Below, one piece after another: positions 1 through 12,999 of a stretch of DNA of 64,000 nt. The stretch comes from Cyprinodon diabolis (taxonomy: Eukaryota; Chordata; Actinopteri; Cyprinodontiformes; Cyprinodontidae): NCBI GenBank assembly GCA_030533445.1, contig JARPUW010000553.1:62001-126000 (forward strand), given 5' to 3'. The translations under genes were made by a program, and so were the position numbers. The notes beneath the pieces are model-generated. The model had not been told where the DNA came from and did no database searches. It saw only the letters and a list, made by a program, of their open reading frames with translations. Positions within the stretch are counted from its first letter, which is position 1. Each line of letters starts with the position of its first letter.

Positions 1-1080
1 TTGAGCTGCTGGAACCTTGAGCTGCTGGTGCTTCTGGAACCTTGAGCTGCTGGAACCTTGAGCTGCTGGAACCTTGAGCTGCTGGAACCTTGAGCTGCTG
101 GTGCTTCTGGAACCTTGAGTATCTGGAGCCTTGAGCTTCTGGAACCTTGAGCTGCTGGAGCCTTGAGCTGCTGGTGCTTCTGGAACCTTGAGCTGCTGGA
201 ACCTTGAGCTGCTGGAACCTTGAGCTGCTGGTGCTTCTGGAACCTTGAGCATCTGGAGCCTTGAGCCTCTGGAACCTTGAGCTGCTGGAACCTTGAGCTG
301 CTGGTGCTTCTGGAACCTTGAGCTGCTGGAACCTTGAGCTGCTGGTGCTTCTGGAACCTTGAGCTGCTGGAACCTTGAGCTGCTGGTGCTTCTGGAACCT
401 TGAGCATCTGGAGCCTTGAGCTTCTGGAACCTTGAGCTGCTGGAGCCTTGAGCTGCTGGTGCTTCTGGAACCTTGAGCTGCTGGAGCCTTGAGCGGCTGG
501 AACCTTGAGCTGCTGGAACCTTGAGCTTCTGGAACCTTGAGCTGCTGGTGCTTCTGGAACCTTGAGCTGCTGGAACCTTGAGCTGCTGGAACCTTGAGCT
601 GCTGGTGCTTCTGGAACCTTGAGCTTCTGGAGCCTTGAGCTGCTGGAACCTTGAAGTGCTGGATATTTGAGCTGCTGGAACCTTGAGCTGCTGGAACCTT
701 GAGCTGCTGGAACCTTGAGCTGCTGGAGCTTTGAGCTGCTGGTTCTTCTGGAACCTTGAGCTTCTGGAACCTTGAGCTTCTGGAACCTTGAGCTGCTGGA
801 GCCTTGAGATTCTGGAACCTTAAGCTGCTGAAGCCTTGAGCTTCTGGAACCTTGAGCTGCTGGAGCCTTGAGCTTCTGGAACCTTGAGCTGCTGGAACCT
901 TGAGCTGCTGGAACCTTGAGCTGTTGGAACCTTGAGCTGCTGGAACCTTGAGCTGCTGGTGCTTCTGGAACCTTGAGCTGCTGGAACCTTGAGCTGCTGG
1001 TGCTTCTGGAACCTTGAGCTGCTGGAACCTTGAGCTGCTCGAACCTTGAGCTGCTGGTGCTTCTGGAACCTTGAGCTGCT
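1..1080. repeat. Tail of a 5.25-kb HOR unit (family U), partial copy
   Basis: Diagnostic variants here recur exactly 5,674 bp downstream: GAGTATCTGG (117 and 5,791), CCTTGAGCGG (487 and 6,161), the CCTTAAGC variant (TTA at 820 and 6,494) and GCTCGAACC (1,037 and 6,711). The last three recur again 5,290 bp further on, at 11,451, 11,784 and 12,001. The match is lost near 1,080, where the order of 16-bp and 25-bp units changes. This is therefore the 3' part of a HOR copy that starts upstream of the window. Confidence 0.85.
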
Positions 1081-1089
1081 GGAACCTTG

Positions 1090-3540
1090 AGCTGCTGGTG
1101 CTTCTGGAACCTTGAGCTGCTGGAACCTTGAGCTGCTGGAACCTTGAGCTGCTGGTGCTTCTGGAACCTTGAGCATCTGGAGCCTTGAGCTTCTGGAACC
1201 TTGAGCTGCTGGAGCCTTGAGCTGCTGGTGCTTCTGGAACCTTGAGCTGCTGGAACATTGAGCTGCTGGTGCTTCTGGAACCTTGAGCTGCTGGAACCTT
1301 GAGCTGCTGGAACCTTGAGCTGCTGGTGCTTCTGGAACCTTGAGCATCTGGAGCCTTGAGCTTCTGGAACCTTGAGCTGCTGGTGCTTCTGGAACCTTGA
1401 GCTGCTGGAACCTTGAGCTGCTGGAACCTTGAGCTGCTGGTGCTTCTGGAAGCTTGAGCTGCTGGTGCTTCTGGAACCTTGAGCTGCTGGAACCTTGAGC
1501 TGCTGGTGCTTCTGGAACCTTGAGCTGCTGGAACCTTGAGCTGCTGGTGCTTCTGGAATCTTGAGCTTCTGGAACCTTGAGCTGCTGGAACCTTGACTTC
1601 TAGGAGCCTTGAGCTGCTGGAACCTTGAAGTGCTGGAGCCTTGAGCTGCTGGAACCTTGAGCTGCTGGAACCTTTTGCTGCTGGAACCTTGAGCTGCTGG
1701 AGCTTTGAGCTGCTGGTGCTTCTGGAACCTTGAGCTGCTGGAAACTTGACTTCTGGAGCCTTGAGCTGCTGGAACCTTGAAGTGCTGGAGCCTTGAGCTG
1801 CTGGAACCTTGAGTTGCTGGAACCTTGAGCTGCTGGAACCTTGAGCTGCTGGAGCTTTGAGCTGCTGGTGCTTCTGGAACCTTGAGTTTCTGGAACCTTG
1901 AGCTTCTGGAACCTTGAGCTGCTGGAGCCTTGAGCTTCTGGAACCTTGAGCTGCTGAAGCCTTGAGCTTCTGGAACCTTGAGCTGCTGGAGCCTTGAGCT
2001 TCTGGAACCTTGAGCTGCTGGAACCTTGAGCTGCTGGAACCTTGAGCTGCTGGAACCTTGAGCTGCTGGTGCTTCTGGAACCTTGAGCTGCTGGAACCTT
2101 GAGCTGCTGGTGCTTCTGGAACCTTGAGCTGCTGGAACCTTGAGCTGCTGGTGCTTCTGGAACCTTGAGCTTCTGGAACCTTGAGCTGCTGGAACCTTGA
2201 GCTGCTGGTGCTTCTGGAACCTTGAGCATCTGGAGCCTTGAGCTTCTGGAACCTTGAGCTGCTGGAGCCTTGAGCTGCTGGTGCTTCTGGAACCTTGAGC
2301 TGCTGGAACATTGAGCTGCTGGTGCTTCTGGAACCTTGAGCTGCTGGAACCTTGAGCTGCTGGAACCTTGAGCTGCTGGTGCTTCTGGAACCTTGAGCAT
2401 CTGGAGCCTTGAGCTTCTGGAACCTTGAGCTGCTGGTGCTTCTGGAACCTTGAGCTGCTGGAACCTTGAGCTGCTGGAACCTTGAGCTGCTGGTGCTTCT
2501 GGAAGCTTGAGCTGCTGGTGCTTCTGGAACCTTGAGCTGCTGGAACCTTGAGCTGCTGGTGCTTCTGGAGCCTTGAGCTGCTGGAACCTTGAGCTGCTGG
2601 TGCTTCTGGAATCTTGAGCTTCTGGAACCTTGAGCTGCTGGAACCTTGACTTCTAGGAGCCTTGAGCTGCTGGAAACTTGAAGTGCTGGAGCCTTGAGCT
2701 GCTGGAACCTTGAGCTGCTGGAACCTTTTGCTGCTGGAACCTTGAGCTTCTGGTGCTTCTGGAACCTTGAGCTGCTGGTGCTTCTGGAACCTTGAGCTGC
2801 TGGAACCTTGAGCTGCTGGTGCTTCTGGAATCTTGAGCTTCTGGAACCTTGAGCTGCTGGAACCTTGACTTCTAGGAGCCTTGAGCTGCTGGAACCTTGA
2901 GCTGCTGGTGCTTCTGGAACCTTGAGCTGCTGGAACCTTGAGCTGCTGGAACATTGAGCTGCTGGTGCTTCTGGAACCTTGAGCATCTGGAGCCTTGAGC
3001 TTCTGGAACCTTGAGCTGCTGGAGCCTTGAGCTGCTGGTGCTTCTGGAACCTTGAGCTGCTGGAGCCTTGAGCTCCTGGAAGCTTGAGCTGCTGTAACCT
3101 TGAGCTGCTGGAACCTTGTGCTTCTGGAACCTTGAGCTGCTGGTGCTTCTGGAACCTTGAGCTGCTGGTGCTTCTGGAACCTTGAGCTGCTGGAACCTTG
3201 AGCTGCTGGTGCTTCTGGAACCTTGAGCTGCTGGAGCCTTGAGCTGCTGGAACCTTCAGCTGCTGGTGCTTCTGGAACCTTGAGCTGCTGGAACCTTGAG
3301 CTGCTGGTGCTTCTGGAACCTTGAGCTGCTGGAACCTTGAGCTGCTGGAGCCTTGTGCTGCTGGTGCTTCTGGAACCTTTTGCATCTGGAGCCTTGAGCT
3401 TCTGGAACCTTGAGCTGCTGGAGCCTTGAGCTGCTGGAACGTTGAGCTGCTGGAACCTTGGGCTTCTGGAACCTTGAGCTGCTGGTGCTTCTGGAACCTT
3501 GAGCTGCTGTAACCTTGAGCTGCTGGAACCTTGAGCTGCT
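1090..3540. repeat. Block F, copy 1 (about 2.4 kb)
   Basis: This block matches about 16,350-18,780 at a spacing of 15,239 bp (15,255 at its left edge). Shared markers include TTCTAGGAGCC (CTA at 1,600 and 16,839), GGTGCTTCTGGAGCC (2,563 and 17,802), GCTGTAACC (3,091 and 18,330; 3,506 and 18,745) and AACGTTGAG (3,438 and 18,677). It interrupts family U: U markers end near 1,080 and resume near 3,550, where the sequence matches about 7,310 onward. I infer insertion or recombination of a foreign array segment into U. The breakpoints are good to roughly one or two units. Confidence 0.85.
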
Positions 3541-3984
3541 GGTGCTTCTGGAACCTTGAGCTGCTGGAACCTTGAGCTGCTGGAACCTTGAGCTGCTGGA
3601 ACCTTGAGCTGCTGGTGCTTCTGGAACCTTGAGCTGCTGGAACCTTGAGCTGCTGGTGCTTCTGGAACCTTGAGCTGCTGGAACCTTGAGCTGCTGGTGC
3701 TTCTGGAACCTTGAGCTGCTGGAACCTTGAGCTGCTGGTGCTTCTGGAACCTTGAGCTTCTGGAACCTTGAGCTGCTGGAACCTTGAGCTTCTGGAGCCT
3801 TGAGCTGCTGGAACCTTGAAGTGCTGGATATTTGAGCTGCTGGAACCTTGAGCTGCTGGAACCTTGAGCTGCTGGAACCTTGAGCTGCTGGAGCTTTGAG
3901 CTGCTGGTTCTTCTGGAACCTTGAGCTTCTGGAACCTTGAGCTTCTGGAACCTTGAGCTGCTGGAGCCTTGAGATTCTGGAACC
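3541..3984. repeat. Resumed 3' end of a U unit
   Basis: This stretch matches 7,307-7,750 at an offset of 3,766 bp and about 12,560-12,999 further downstream. It carries the diagnostic GGATATTTGAG variant near 3,831 (again near 7,597 and 12,843), which marks the end of each U unit. It closes the U copy that block F interrupts. Confidence 0.8.
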
Positions 3985-6900
3985 TTAAGCTGCTGAAGCC
4001 TTGAGCTTCTGGAACCTTGAGCTGCTGCAGCCTTGAGCTTCTGGAACCTTGAGCTGCTGGAACCTTGAGCTGCTGGAACCTTGAGCTGTTGGAACCTTGA
4101 GCTGCTGGAACCTTGAGCTGCTGGTGCTTCTGGAACCTTGAGCTGCTGGAACCTTGAGCTGCTGGTGCTTCTGGAACCTTGAGCTGCTGGAACCTTGAGC
4201 TGCTGGAACCTTAAGCTGCTGGTGCTTCTGGAACCTTGAGCTGCTGGAACCTTGAGCTGCTGGAACCTTGAGCTGCTGGTGCTTCTGGAACCTTGAGCAT
4301 CTGGAGCCTTGAGCTTCTGGAACCTTGAGCTGCTGGAGCCTTGAGCTGCTGGTGCTTCTGGAACCTTGAGCTGCTGGAGCCTTGAGCTGCTGGAACCTTG
4401 AGCTGCTGGAACCTTGAGCTGCTGGAACCTTGAGCTTCTGGAACCTTTTGCTGCTGGTGCTTCTGGAACCTTGAGCTGCTGGAACCTTGAGCTGCTGGAA
4501 CCTTGAGCTGCTGGTGCTTCTGGAACCTTGAGCTGCTGGAACCTTGAGCTGCTGGTGCTTCTGGAACCTTGAGCTGCTGGAACCTTGAGCTGCTGGTGCT
4601 TCTGGAACCTTGAGCTGCTGGAACCTTGAGCTGCTGGTGCTTCTGGAACCTTGAGCTGCTGGAACCTTGAGCTTCTGGAGCCTTGAGCTGCTGGAACCTT
4701 GAAGTGCTGGAGCCTTGAGCTGCTGGAACCTTGAGCTGCTGGAACCTTGAGCTGCTGGAGCTTTGAGCTGCTGGTGCTTCTGGAACCTTGAGCTTCTGGA
4801 ACCTTGAGCTGCTGGAGCCTTGAGCTTCTGGAACCTTGAGCTGCTGAAGCCTTGAGCTGCTGGAACCTTCAGCTGCTGGTGCTTCTGGAACCTTGAGCTG
4901 CTGGAACCTTCAGCTGCTGGTGCTTCTGGAACCTTGAGATGCTGGTGCTTCTGGAACCTTGAGCTGCTGGAACCTTCAGCTGCTGGTGCTTCTGGAACCT
5001 TGAGCTGCTGGAACCTTGAGCTGCTGGAACCTTCAGCTGCTGGTGCTTCTGGAACCTTGAGCATCTGGAGCCTTGAGCCTCTGGAACCTTGAGCTGCTGG
5101 AGCCTTGAGCTGCTGGTGCTTCTGGAACCTTGAGCTGCTGGAACCTTGAGCTGCTGGTGCTTCTGGAACCTTGCGCTGCTGGAACCTTGAGCTGCTGGAA
5201 CCTTGAGCTGCTGGTGCTTCTGGAACCTTGAGCATCTGGAGCCTTGAGCTTCTGGAACCTTGAGCTGCTGGAGCCTTGAGCTGCTGGTGCTTCTGGAACC
5301 TTGAGCTGCTGGAGCCTTGAGCTGCTGGAACCTTCAGCTGCTGGTGCTTCTGGAACCTTGAGCTGCTGGAACCTTGAGCTGCTGGAACCTTGAGTTGCTG
5401 GTGCTTCTGGAACCTTGAGCACCTGGAGCCTTGAGCCTCTGGAACCTTGAGCTGCTGGAGCCTTGAGCTGCTGGTGCTTCTGGAACCTTGAGCTGCTGGA
5501 ACCTTGAGCTGCTGGTGCTTCTGGAACCTTGAGCTGCTGGAACCTTGAGCTGCTGGAACCTTGAGCTGCTGGTGCTTCTGGAACCTTGAGCATCTGGAGC
5601 CTTGAGCTTCTGGAACCTTGAGCTGCTGGAGCCTTGAGCTGCTGGTGCTTCTGGAACCTTGAGCTGCTGGAACCTTGAGCTGCTGGAACCTTGAGCTGCT
5701 GGTGCTTCTGGAACCTTGAGCTGCTGGAACCTTGAGCTGCTGGAACCTTGAGCTGCTGGAACCTTGAGCTGCTGGTGCTTCTGGAACCTTGAGTATCTGG
5801 AGCCTTGAGCTTCTGGAACCTTGAGCTGCTGGAGCCTTGAGCTGCTGGTGCTTCTGGAACCTTGAGCTGCTGGAACCTTGAGCTGCTGGAACCTTGAGCT
5901 GCTGGTGCTTCTGGAACCTTGAGCATCTGGAGCCTTGAGCCTCTGGAACCTTGAGCTGCTGGAACCTTGAGCTGCTGGTGCTTCTGGAACCTTGAGCTGC
6001 TGGAACCTTGAGCTGCTGGTGCTTCTGGAACCTTGAGCTGCTGGAACCTTGAGCTGCTGGTGCTTCTGGAACCTTGAGCATCTGGAGCCTTGAGCTTCTG
6101 GAACCTTGAGCTGCTGGAGCCTTGAGCTGCTGGTGCTTCTGGAACCTTGAGCTGCTGGAGCCTTGAGCGGCTGGAACCTTGAGCTGCTGGAACCTTGAGC
6201 TTCTGGAACCTTGAGCTGCTGGTGCTTCTGGAACCTTGAGCTGCTGGAACCTTGAGCTGCTGGAACCTTGAGCTGCTGGTGCTTCTGGAACCTTGAGCTT
6301 CTGGAGCCTTGAGCTGCTGGAACCTTGAAGTGCTGGATATTTGAGCTGCTGGAACCTTGAGCTGCTGGAACCTTGAGCTGCTGGAACCTTGAGCTGCTGG
6401 AGCTTTGAGCTGCTGGTTCTTCTGGAACCTTGAGCTTCTGGAACCTTGAGCTTCTGGAACCTTGAGCTGCTGGAGCCTTGAGATTCTGGAACCTTAAGCT
6501 GCTGAAGCCTTGAGCTTCTGGAACCTTGAGCTGCTGGAGCCTTGAGCTTCTGGAACCTTGAGCTGCTGGAACCTTGAGCTGCTGGAACCTTGAGCTGTTG
6601 GAACCTTGAGCTGCTGGAACCTTGAGCTGCTGGTGCTTCTGGAACCTTGAGCTGCTGGAACCTTGAGCTGCTGGTGCTTCTGGAACCTTGAGCTGCTGGA
6701 ACCTTGAGCTGCTCGAACCTTGAGCTGCTGGTGCTTCTGGAACCTTGAGCTGCTGGAACCTTGAGCTGCTGGAACCTTGAGCTGCTGGTGCTTCTGGAAC
6801 CTTGAGCATCTGGAGCCTTGAGCTTCTGGAACCTTGAGCTGCTGGAGCCTTGAGCTGCTGGTGCTTCTGGAACCTTGAGCTGCTGGAGCCTTGAGCTGCT

Positions 6901-7750
6901 GGAACCTTGAGCTGCTGGAACCTTGAGCTGCTGGAACCTTGAGCTTCTGGAACCTTGAGCTGCTGGTGCTTCTGGAACCTTGAGCTGCTGGAACCTTGAG
7001 CTGCTGGTGCTTCTGGAACCTTGAGCTGCTGGTGCTTCTGGAACCTTGAGCTGCTGGAACCTTGAGCTGCTGGTGCTTCTGGAACCTTGAGCTGCTGGAA
7101 CCTTGAGCTGCTGGTGCTTCTGGAACCTTGAGCTGCTGGAACCTTGAGCTTTTGGAGCCTTGAGCTGCTGGAACCTTGAAGTGCTGGAGCCTTGAGCTGC
7201 TGGAACCTTGAGCTTCTGGAACCTTGAGCTGCTGGAGCCTTGAGCTGCTGGTGCTTCTGGAACCTTGAACTGCTGGAACCTTGAGCTTCTGGAACCTTGA
7301 GCTGCTGGTGCTTCTGGAACCTTGAGCTGCTGGAACCTTGAGCTGCTGGAACCTTGAGCTGCTGGAACCTTGAGCTGCTGGTGCTTCTGGAACCTTGAGC
7401 TGCTGGAACCTTGAGCTGCTGGTGCTTCTGGAACCTTGAGCTGCTGGAACCTTGAGCTGCTGGTGCTTCTGGAACCTTGAGCTGCTGGAACCTTGAGCTG
7501 CTGGTGCTTCTGGAACCTTGAGCTTCTGGAACCTTGAGCTGCTGGAACCTTGAGCTTCTGGAGCCTTGAGCTGCTGGAACCTTGAAGTGCTGGATATTTG
7601 AGCTGCTGGAACCTTGAGCTGCTGGAACCTTGAGCTGCTGGAACCTTGAGCTGCTGGAGCTTTGAGCTGCTGGTTCTTCTGGAACCTTGAGCTTCTGGAA
7701 CCTTGAGCTTCTGGAACCTTGAGCTGCTGGAGCCTTGAGATTCTGGAACC
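3985..7750. repeat. Family U HOR, short copy (3,766 bp)
   Basis: It begins at the CCTTAAGC variant (TTA at 3,985) followed by CTGCAGCC, the signature also found at 7,751 and 13,000. Collinear markers against the next copy are CCTTTTGC (4,444 and 8,210), GAGATGCTGG (4,937 and 8,703) and GCATCTGG (5,060 and 8,826; 5,231 and 8,997), all 3,766 bp apart. Near 5,320 the copy jumps to sequence that matches the later part of the full unit (GAGTATCTGG at 5,791 corresponds to 11,097). About 1.5 kb present in the full unit is therefore absent here, most simply as an internal deletion. Confidence 0.85.
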
Positions 7751-10700
7751 TTAAGCTGCTGAAGCCTTGAGCTTCTGGAACCTTGAGCTGCTGCAGCCTT
7801 GAGCTTCTGGAACCTTGAGCTGCTGGAACCTTGAGCTGCTGGAACCTTGAGCTGTTGGAACCTTGAGCTGCTGGAACCTTGAGCTGCTGGTGCTTCTGGA
7901 ACCTTGAGCTGCTGGAACCTTGAGCTGCTGGTGCTTCTGGAACCTTGAGCTGCTGGAACCTTGAGCTGCTGGAACCTTAAGCTGCTGGTGCTTCTGGAAC
8001 CTTGAGCTGCTGGAACCTTGAGCTGCTGGAACCTTGAGCTGCTGGTGCTTCTGGAACCTTGAGCATCTGGAGCCTTGAGCTTCTGGAACCTTGAGCTGCT
8101 GGAGCCTTGAGCTGCTGGTGCTTCTGGAACCTTGAGCTGCTGGAGCCTTGAGCTGCTGGAACCTTGAGCTGCTGGAACCTTGAGCTGCTGGAACCTTGAG
8201 CTTCTGGAACCTTTTGCTGCTGGTGCTTCTGGAACCTTGAGCTGCTGGAACCTTGAGCTGCTGGAACCTTGAGCTGCTGGTGCTTCTGGAACCTTGAGCT
8301 GCTGGAACCTTGAGCTGCTGGTGCTTCTGGAACCTTGAGCTGCTGGAACCTTGAGCTGCTGGTGCTTCTGGAACCTTGAGCTGCTGGAACCTTGAGCTGC
8401 TGGTGCTTCTGGAACCTTGAGCTGCTGGAACCTTGAGCTTCTGGAGCCTTGAGCTGCTGGAACCTTGAAGTGATGGAGCCTTGAGCTGCTGGAACCTTGA
8501 GCTGCTGGAACCTTGAGCTGCTGGAGCTTTGAGCTGCTGGTGCTTCTGGAACCTTGAGCTTCTGGAACCTTGAGCTGCTGGAGCCTTGAGCTTCTGGAAC
8601 CTTGAGCTGCTGAAGCCTTGAGCTGCTGGAACCTTCAGCTGCTGGTGCTTCTGGAACCTTGAGCTGCTGGAACCTTCAGCTGCTGGTGCTTCTGGAACCT
8701 TGAGATGCTGGTGCTTCTGGAACCTTGAGCTGCTGGAACCTTCAGCTGCTGGTGCTTCTGGAACCTTGAGCTGCTGGAACCTTGAGCTGCTGGAACCTTC
8801 AGCTGCTGGTGCTTCTGGAACCTTGAGCATCTGGAGCCTTGAGCCTCTGGAACCTTGAGCTGCTGGAGCCTTGAGCTGCTGGTGCTTCTGGAACCTTGAG
8901 CTGCTGGAACCTTGAGCTGCTGGTGCTTCTGGAACCTTGAGCTGCTGGAACCTTGAGCTGCTGGAACCTTGAGCTGCTGGTGCTTCTGGAACCTTGAGCA
9001 TCTGGAGCCTTGAGCTTCTGGAACCTTGAGCTGCTGGAGCCTTGAGCTGCTGGTGCTTCTGGAACCTTGAGCTGCTGGAGCCTTGAGCTCCTGGAAGCTT
9101 GAGCTGCTGGAACCTTGAGCTGCTGGAACCTTGAGCTTCTGGAACCTTGAGCTGCTGGTGCTTCTGGAACCTTGAGCTGCTGGAACCTTGAGCTGCTGGT
9201 GCTTCTGGAACCTTGAGCTGCTGGTGCTTCTGGAACCTTGAGCTGCTGGAACCTTGAGCTGCTGGTGCTTCTGGAAGCTTGAGCTGCTGGAACCTTGAGC
9301 TGCTGGTGCTTCTGGGACCTTGAGCTTCTGGAACCTTGAGCTGCTGGAACCTTGACTTCTGGAGCCTTGAGCTGCTGGAACCTTGAAGTGCTGGAGCCTT
9401 GAGCTGCTGGAACCTTGAGCTGCTGGAACCTTGAGCTGCTGGAACCTTGAGCTGCTAGAACTTTGAGCTGCTGGTGCTTCTGGAACCTTGAGTTTCTGGA
9501 ACCTTGAGCTTCTGGAACCTTGAGCTGCTGGAGCCTTGAGCTTCTGGAACCTTGAGCTGCTGAAGCCTTGAGCTTTTGGAACCTTGAGCTGCTGGAGCCT
9601 TGAGCTTCTGGAACCTTGAGCTGCTGGAACCTTGAGCTGCTGGAACCTTGAGCTGCTGGTGCTTCTGGAACCTTGAGCTGCTGGAACCTTGAGCTGCTGG
9701 TGCTTCTGGAACCTTGAGCTGCTGGAACCTTGAGCTGCTGGAACCTTGAGCTGCTGGAACCTTGAGCTGCTGGTGCTTCTGGAACCTTGAGCATCTGGAC
9801 CCTTGAGCTTCTGGAACCTTGAGCTGCTGGAGCCTTGAGCTGCTGGTGCTTCTGGAACCTTGAGCTGCTGGAACCTTGAGCTGCTGGTGCTTCTGGAACC
9901 TTGAGCTGCTGGAACCTTGAGCTGCTGGAACCTTGAGCTGCTGGTGCTTCTGGAACCTTGAGCATCTGGAGCCTTGAGCTTCTGGAACCTTGAGCTGCTG
10001 GAGCCTTGAGCTGCTGGTGCTTCTGGAACCTTGAGCTGCTGGAGCCTTGAGCTCCTGGAACCTTGAGCTGCTGGAACCTTTAGCTGCTGGAACCTTGAGC
10101 TTCTGGAACCTTGAGCTGCTGGTGCTTCTGGAACCTTGAGCTGCTGGAACCTTGAGCTTCTGGTGCTTCTGGAACCTTGAGCTGCTGGTGCTTCTGGAAC
10201 CTTGAGCTGCTGGAACCTTGAGCTGCTGGTGCTCCTGGAATCTTGAGCTTCTGGAACCTTGAGCTGCTGGAACCTTGACTTCTAGGAGCCTTGAGCTGCT
10301 GGAACCTTGAGCTGCTGGTGCTTCTGGAACCTTGAGCTGCTGGAACCTTGAGCTGCTGGAACATTGAGCTGCTGGTGCTTCTGGAACCTTGAGCATCTGG
10401 AGCCTTGAGCTTCTGGAACCTTGAGCTGCTGGAGCCTTGAGCTGCTGGTGCTTCTGGAACCTTGAGCTGCTGGAGCCTTGAGCTCCTGGAAGCTTGAGCT
10501 GCTGGAACCTTGAGCTGCTGGTGCTTCTGGAACCTTGAGCTGCTGGTGCTTCTGGAACCTTGAGCTGCTGGAACCTTGAGCTGCTGGAACCTTGAGCTGC
10601 TGGTGCTTCTGGAACCTTGAGCTGCTGGTGCTTCTGGAACCTTGAGCTGCTGGAACCTTGAGCTGCTGGTGCTTCTGGAACCTTGAGCTGCTGGAACCTT

Positions 10701-12999
10701 GAGCTGCTGGTGCTTCTGGAACCTTGAGCTTCTGGAACCTTGAGCTGCTGGAACCTTGACTTCTGGAGCCTTGAGCTGCTGGAACCTTGAAGTGCTGGAG
10801 CCTTGAGCTGCTGGAACCTTGAGCTGCTGGAACCTTGAGCTGCTGGAACCTTGAGCTGCTGGAACCTTGAGCTGCTGGTGCTTCTGGAACCTTGAGCATC
10901 TGGAGCCTTGAGCTTCTGGAACCTTGAGCTGCTGGAGCCTTGAGCTGCTGGTGCTTCTGGAACCTTGAGCTGCTGGAACCTTGAGCTGCTGGAACCTTGA
11001 GCTGCTGGTGCTTCTGGAACCTTGAGCTGCTGGAACCTTGAGCTGCTGGAACCTTGAGCTGCTGGAACCTTGAGCTGCTGGTGCTTCTGGAACCTTGAGT
11101 ATCTGGAGCCTTGAGCTTCTGGAACCTTGAGCTGCTGGAGCCTTGAGCTGCTGGTGCTTCTGGAACCTTGAGCTGCTGGAACCTTGAGCTGCTGGTGCTT
11201 CTGGAACCTTGAGCATCTGGAGCCTTGAGCCTCTGGAACCTTGAGCTGCTGGAACCTTGAGCTGCTGGTGCTTCTGGAACCTTGAGCTGCTGGAACCTTG
11301 AGCTGCTGGTGCTTCTGGAACCTTGAGCTGCTGGAACCTTGAGCTGCTGGTGCTTCTGGAACCTTGAGCATCTGGAGCCTTGAGCTTCTGGAACCTTGAG
11401 CTGCTGGAGCCTTGAGCTGCTGGTGCTTCTGGAACCTTGAGCTGCTGGAGCCTTGAGCGGCTGGAACCTTGAGCTGCTGGAACCTTGAGCTTCTGGAACC
11501 TTGAGCTGCTGGTGCTTCTGGAACCTTGAGCTGCTGGAACCTTGAGCTGCTGGAACCTTGAGCTGCTGGTGCTTCTGGAACCTTGAGCTTCTGGAGCCTT
11601 GAGCTGCTGGAACCTTGAAGTGCTGGATATTTGAGCTGCTGGAACCTTGAGCTGCTGGAACCTTGAGCTGCTGGAACCTTGAGCTGCTGGAGCTTTGAGC
11701 TGCTGGTTCTTCTGGAACCTTGAGCTTCTGGAACCTTGAGCTTCTGGAACCTTGAGCTGCTGGAGCCTTGAGATTCTGGAACCTTAAGCTGCTGAAGCCT
11801 TGAGCTTCTGGAACCTTGAGCTGCTGGAGCCTTGAGCTTCTGGAACCTTGAGCTGCTGGAACCTTGAGCTGCTGGAACCTTGAGCTGTTGGAACCTTGAG
11901 CTGCTGGAACCTTGAGCTGCTGGTGCTTCTGGAACCTTGAGCTGCTGGAACCTTGAGCTGCTGGTGCTTCTGGAACCTTGAGCTGCTGGAACCTTGAGCT
12001 GCTCGAACCTTGAGCTGCTGGTGCTTCTGGAACCTTGAGCTGCTGGAACCTTGAGCTGCTGGAACCTTGAGCTGCTGGTGCTTCTGGAACCTTGAGCATC
12101 TGGAGCCTTGAGCTTCTGGAACCTTGAGCTGCTGGAGCCTTGAGCTGCTGGTGCTTCTGGAACCTTGAGCTGCTGGAGCCTTGAGCTGCTGGAACCTTGA
12201 GCTGCTGGAACCTTGAGCTGCTGGAACCTTGAGCTTCTGGAACCTTGAGCTGCTGGTGCTTCTGGAACCTTGAGCTGCTGGTGCTTCTGGAACCTTGAGC
12301 TGCTGGAACCTTGAGCTGCTGGTGCTTCTGGAACCTTGAGCTGCTGGAACCTTGAGCTGCTGGTGCTTCTGGAACCTTGAGCTGCTGGAACCTTGAGCTT
12401 TTGGAGCCTTGAGCTGCTGGAACCTTGAAGTGCTGGAGCCTTGAGCTGCTGGAACCTTGAGCTTCTGGAACCTTGAGCTGCTGGAGCCTTGAGCTGCTGG
12501 TGCTTCTGGAACCTTGAACTGCTGGAACCTTGAGCTTCTGGAACCTTGAGCTGCTGGTGCTTCTTGAACCTTGAGCTGCTGGAACCTTGAGCTGCTGGAA
12601 CCTTGAGCTGCTGGAACCTTGAGCTGCTGGTGCTTCTGGAACCTTGAGCTGCTGGAACCTTGAGCTGCTGGTGCTTCTGGAACCTTGAGCTGCTGGAACC
12701 TTGAGCTGCTGGTGCTTCTGGAACCTTGAGCTGCTGGAACCTTGAGCTGCTGGTGCTTCTGGAACCTTGAGCTTCTGGAACCTTGAGCTGCTGGAACCTT
12801 GAGCTTCTGGAGCCTTGAGCTGCTGGAACCTTGAAGTGCTGGATATTTGAGCTGCTGGAACCTTGAGCTGCTGGAACCTTGAGCTGCTGGAACCTTGAGC
12901 TGCTGGAGCTTTGAGCTGCTGGTTCTTCTGGAACCTTGAGCTTCTGGAACCTTGAGCTTCTGGAACCTTGAGCTGCTGGAGCCTTGAGATTCTGGAACC
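7751..12999. repeat. Family U HOR, full copy (5,249 bp)
   Basis: This is the most complete U unit in the window. In order it carries CCTTAAGC with CTGCAGCC (7,751), CCTTTTGC (8,210), a run of CCTTCAGCTG units (about 8,630-8,810), the GGAAGCTTG unit (about 9,090), CTGGGACC (9,314), CATCTGGACCC (9,792), GCTCCTGGAATC (10,231), TTCTAGGAGCC (10,282), GAGTATCTGG (11,097), CCTTGAGCGG (11,451), a second CCTTAAGC with CTGGAGCC (11,784) and GGATATTTGAG (about 12,843). The two CCTTAAGC markers are 1,216 bp apart here but 1,257 bp apart in the preceding copy. The difference of 41 bp is one 16-bp plus one 25-bp unit. Confidence 0.85.
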
